In this document: piece after piece, positions 62,310-64,000 of the stretch
How the letters are laid out: the number at the start of each line of letters is the position of its first letter
Position numbering within the stretch: the first letter of the stretch is position 1
Source of the DNA: Flavobacterium yafengii
GTDB taxonomy: Bacteria; Bacteroidota; Bacteroidia; Flavobacteriales; Flavobacteriaceae
Assembly (NCBI RefSeq): GCF_030010375.1
Contig: NZ_JASCRY010000005.1
Location: forward strand, 1 to 64,000
Length of the DNA: 64,000 bases
Reading direction: 5' to 3'
The notes under the pieces: generated by a model
Seen by the model: the letters and a program-made list of their open reading frames with translations, nothing else
Database searches by the model: none
What the model was told of the DNA's origin: nothing
Translations under genes and position numbers: made by a program

Positions 62310-62990
62310 ATGCAAATCAATCTCAATCCCTCTTGGCAAACCATTTTATCTGATGAAATCAAGAAACCCTATTTTCAGGATTTAATGGAAACTGTTGCGG
62401 AGGAATACAAAAATCATACCTGTTATCCTCCAAAAGAATTGATTTTTACTGCTTTTAATTATTGCAGTTTCAAAGATGTTAAAGTGGTTATCATTGGTCA
62501 AGATCCGTATCACGGCAAAGGCGAAGCGAATGGTTTGTGTTTCTCTGTGAATGATGGTGTTCGAATTCCGCCCTCGTTACGTAATATTTTTCGTGAAATG
62601 AGTGATGATTTGGGGACTATTTTCATGCCCACTTCCGGAAATTTAGAAGCTTGGGCAAAGCAGGGTGTTTTATTGTTGAATGCCTCGCTGACAGTTAGAG
62701 AAGACAATGCCAACAGTCATAAACACTTGAAATGGAATGTTTTTACTGATGCTGTAATCCAAAAAATTTCGAAAGAAAAAGAGCATGTTGTTTTCTTGCT
62801 TTGGGGAAATTTTGCCCATAAAAAAGGACTCAAAATCGACCGAAACAAACATTTGGTTTTAGAATCCGGGCATCCTTCGCCTATGAGCGCAAATCAAGGA
62901 AAATGGTTTGGGAATAAACATTTCAGTAAAACGAATACGCATTTAAAACAAAACGGATTGAAATTAATTAACTGGATTTCAGTGGATTAA
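62310..62990 (+). CDS. ung: uracil-DNA glycosylase, family 1
   Basis: A 226-aa enzyme that removes uracil from DNA. Catalytic Asp65 in GQDPYHGKGEANGLCFSV, and His188 in GHPSPMSANQG. FFW-type region is WGNFAHKKG. The start MQINLNPSWQTIL (62310) matches family length; a longer frame from 62241 reads the CTTTGCG-repeat spacer and was rejected. Divergent from the MutS2-like gene, so two repair-linked genes share an upstream region. Confidence 0.95.
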   Translation: MQINLNPSWQTILSDEIKKPYFQDLMETVAEEYKNHTCYPPKELIFTAFNYCSFKDVKVVIIGQDPYHGKGEANGLCFSVNDGVRIPPSLRNIFREMSDDLGTIFMPTSGNLEAWAKQGVLLLNASLTVREDNANSHKHLKWNVFTDAVIQKISKEKEHVVFLLWGNFAHKKGLKIDRNKHLVLESGHPSPMSANQGKWFGNKHFSKTNTHLKQNGLKLINWISVD

Positions 62991-63032
62991 TCATGTGGTT
63001 TAAAGATATAAGTACTTATTTTACACTGTTTT

Positions 63033-63156
63033 GCGTGAGTGATGGAAGTGGAGCTCTTTTTTGAGAGGCGTTTTAGCCTCTAAAAAAAAGCGGGAACGTA
63101 CAGCACGACCCGAAGTTGCGAGGAGGAACGACGAAGCAATCTGCAGGGTCACGCCC
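63033..63156. repeat. structured intergenic element, copy 3 (after ung)
   Basis: Closing arms GCGTGA (63033-63038) and TCACGC (63149-63154) pair. Inside are GATGGAAGTGGAGC, a long hairpin (T-run plus AGAGGC 63064-63069 with GCCTCT 63076-63081 plus A-run), then AAGCGGGAACG, and CGACCC with GGGTC. Shares GATGG and AGCGGGA with the two rpsA-flanking elements, in the same order. GC-rich for this genome. Confidence 0.72.
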
Positions 63157-63209
63157 AAATTAAAATAATGTTATTGGAAGGATTTAACAATAAATAGCAC
63201 TAATTACGC

Positions 63210-63584
63210 CTATTTTTTAATGATATCCTCTAAAACGGCTTTATCAGAGTAATTAATAACTTTCAAAGTAACCTCTTGGTTTTTGATTGTTTTTCCTTCG
63301 ATTACATACAATTTTCCTTTTTTGAGTTCGATATTGCTATTGTCAAAATCTACATCACCATATTGTAATGTGTTTTTTATATCGGCAGTATCAATCCATT
63401 TTTCAGCCAAAATCTGTGATGCTTTATCCGAATAATGGAATGGTTTATTTCTCAAATCATTTAAGACTCTTGCATTTGGAAAATAATTACAACGGGTATC
63501 TTTCCCACTAAAAACTAACGCTACAAAAAACAATCCGATAACTAAACCTACTAAATAATAAGCAAAACGATGTATAAATTTCAT
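63210..63584 (-). CDS. DUF4258-like small membrane protein
   Basis: A 124-aa protein with an N-terminal membrane helix (about 9-26, YYLVGLVIGLFFVALVF). The extracytoplasmic part (NARVLNDLRNKPFHYSDKA, then DIKNTLQYGDVDFDNS and a beta-rich end) resembles DUF4258 proteins. Function unknown. It follows the ald gene on the same strand after 36 bases. Confidence 0.72.
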   Translation of the reverse strand: MKFIHRFAYYLVGLVIGLFFVALVFSGKDTRCNYFPNARVLNDLRNKPFHYSDKASQILAEKWIDTADIKNTLQYGDVDFDNSNIELKKGKLYVIEGKTIKNQEVTLKVINYSDKAVLEDIIKK

Positions 63585-63599
63585 GAATTAAATTTTTGG

Positions 63600-63631
63600 C
63601 AAAGGTAGAAGAAAGTTTTCTTAAAAAACAA
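63600..63631 (-). promoter_or_regulatory. candidate promoter for the DUF4258-like gene
   Basis: On the minus strand TTG (63631-63629), a 21-base spacer, then TACCTTTG (63607-63600). The -33 part overlaps the end of ald. Start codon is 16 bases downstream. Confidence 0.45.
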
Positions 63632-64000
63632 TTAAATTAATGTCGTTGTTTGGTAAATCAAACCAATCGCCAATGGCACTATTTGTGAGGATTCCGTGGT
63701 ACATATAAACACCATTTTTTAATCCTTTATCACAACGAATAGCGCTTTCTATACCGCCATCTGCAGCAATTTGCATCAAATAAGGTGTTATGATATTGCT
63801 AATGGATAACGAAGCCGTTTTAGAATATCTAGAAGGAATATTGGGTACGCAATAATGCAATACATTGTTTTTGATGAACGTTGGTTTCTCGTGTGAAGTC
63901 ACTTCTGAAGTTTCAAAACAACCACCGGTATCAATACTGACATCCACAATTACAGCGCCGTTTTTCATGTGCTCCACCATGGTTTCCGTAACAATAACGG
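63621..64000 (-). CDS. ald: alanine dehydrogenase, C-terminal part (cut by window edge)
   Basis: The frame runs to the window edge and lacks its 5' end; about 126 C-terminal residues are visible. MKNGAVIVDVSIDTGGCFET and HYCVPNIPSRYSKTAS are typical of the end of the NAD-dependent alanine dehydrogenase family, which interconverts alanine and pyruvate plus ammonia. The start and the N-terminal substrate domain lie outside. Confidence 0.9.
   Translation of the reverse strand, partial: VIVTETMVEHMKNGAVIVDVSIDTGGCFETSEVTSHEKPTFIKNNVLHYCVPNIPSRYSKTASLSISNIITPYLMQIAADGGIESAIRCDKGLKNGVYMYHGILTNSAIGDWFDLPNNDINLIVF

Overview
The window reads as chromosomal core sequence of a member of the Bacteroidota, most likely Flavobacterium or a close relative. 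Support: AT-rich intergenic DNA; start regions without Shine-Dalgarno sequences; promoters of the Bacteroidota type (TTTG, about 19 bases, TAnnTTTG); a PorQ gene of the type IX secretion system beside cmk; and flavobacterial neighbourhoods such as the 60-aa CAL67264-type membrane protein before ettA. No phage, insertion-sequence transposase, CRISPR array or plasmid gene was seen.

Layout. 0-0.4 kb: the end of an rRNA operon (5S) with tRNA-Phe and tRNA-Leu. 0.9-4.6 kb: exported amidase, endonuclease III, MsrB, an alpha/beta hydrolase. 4.7-12 kb: glycogen cluster glgA-glgC-glgB plus a GH31 alpha-glucosidase. 12-17.4 kb: M48 lipoprotein, UMF1-type transporter, and a leftward ECF sigma / membrane anti-sigma-like / two exported beta-repeat protein operon. 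17.6-26.5 kb: lon, porQ-cmk, nucleoside transporter, rpsA, fasciclin protein. 26.6-33.3 kb: pheT, an aldehyde dehydrogenase-DUF779-AraC module, bestrophin. 33.4-39 kb: a complete RND efflux operon. 39.4-53 kb: recG, hypotheticals, peptidases, a DPH6-like ATPase, a TSUP transporter, a UvrD/PcrA helicase. 53-64 kb: Sua5, OmpA lipoprotein, glycosyltransferase, holA, ettA, a DCC protein, a MutS2-like protein without a Smr domain, ung, and the C-terminal end of alanine dehydrogenase cut by the window edge.

The most unusual content is between genes. (1) A family of palindromic elements has CGTC-GTTCGAGTG-type ends and an inner GTATCGAGAA hairpin. It occurs three times, and the copy after the PcrA-type helicase encloses a frameshifted GIY-YIG nuclease ORF. 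The copy after recG lies between two versions of the recG 3' end, which looks like an insertion scar. (2) Structured elements containing AGCGGGA: two inverted copies flank rpsA with a 17-bp identical arm, and a related one lies after ung. (3) A 30-bp sequence is identical immediately upstream of ettA and of the DCC-protein gene, in the same orientation relative to each gene. Together these suggest small palindromic elements moving through intergenic space, possibly mobilised by small GIY-YIG nucleases. That mechanism is an inference, not something the sequence proves.
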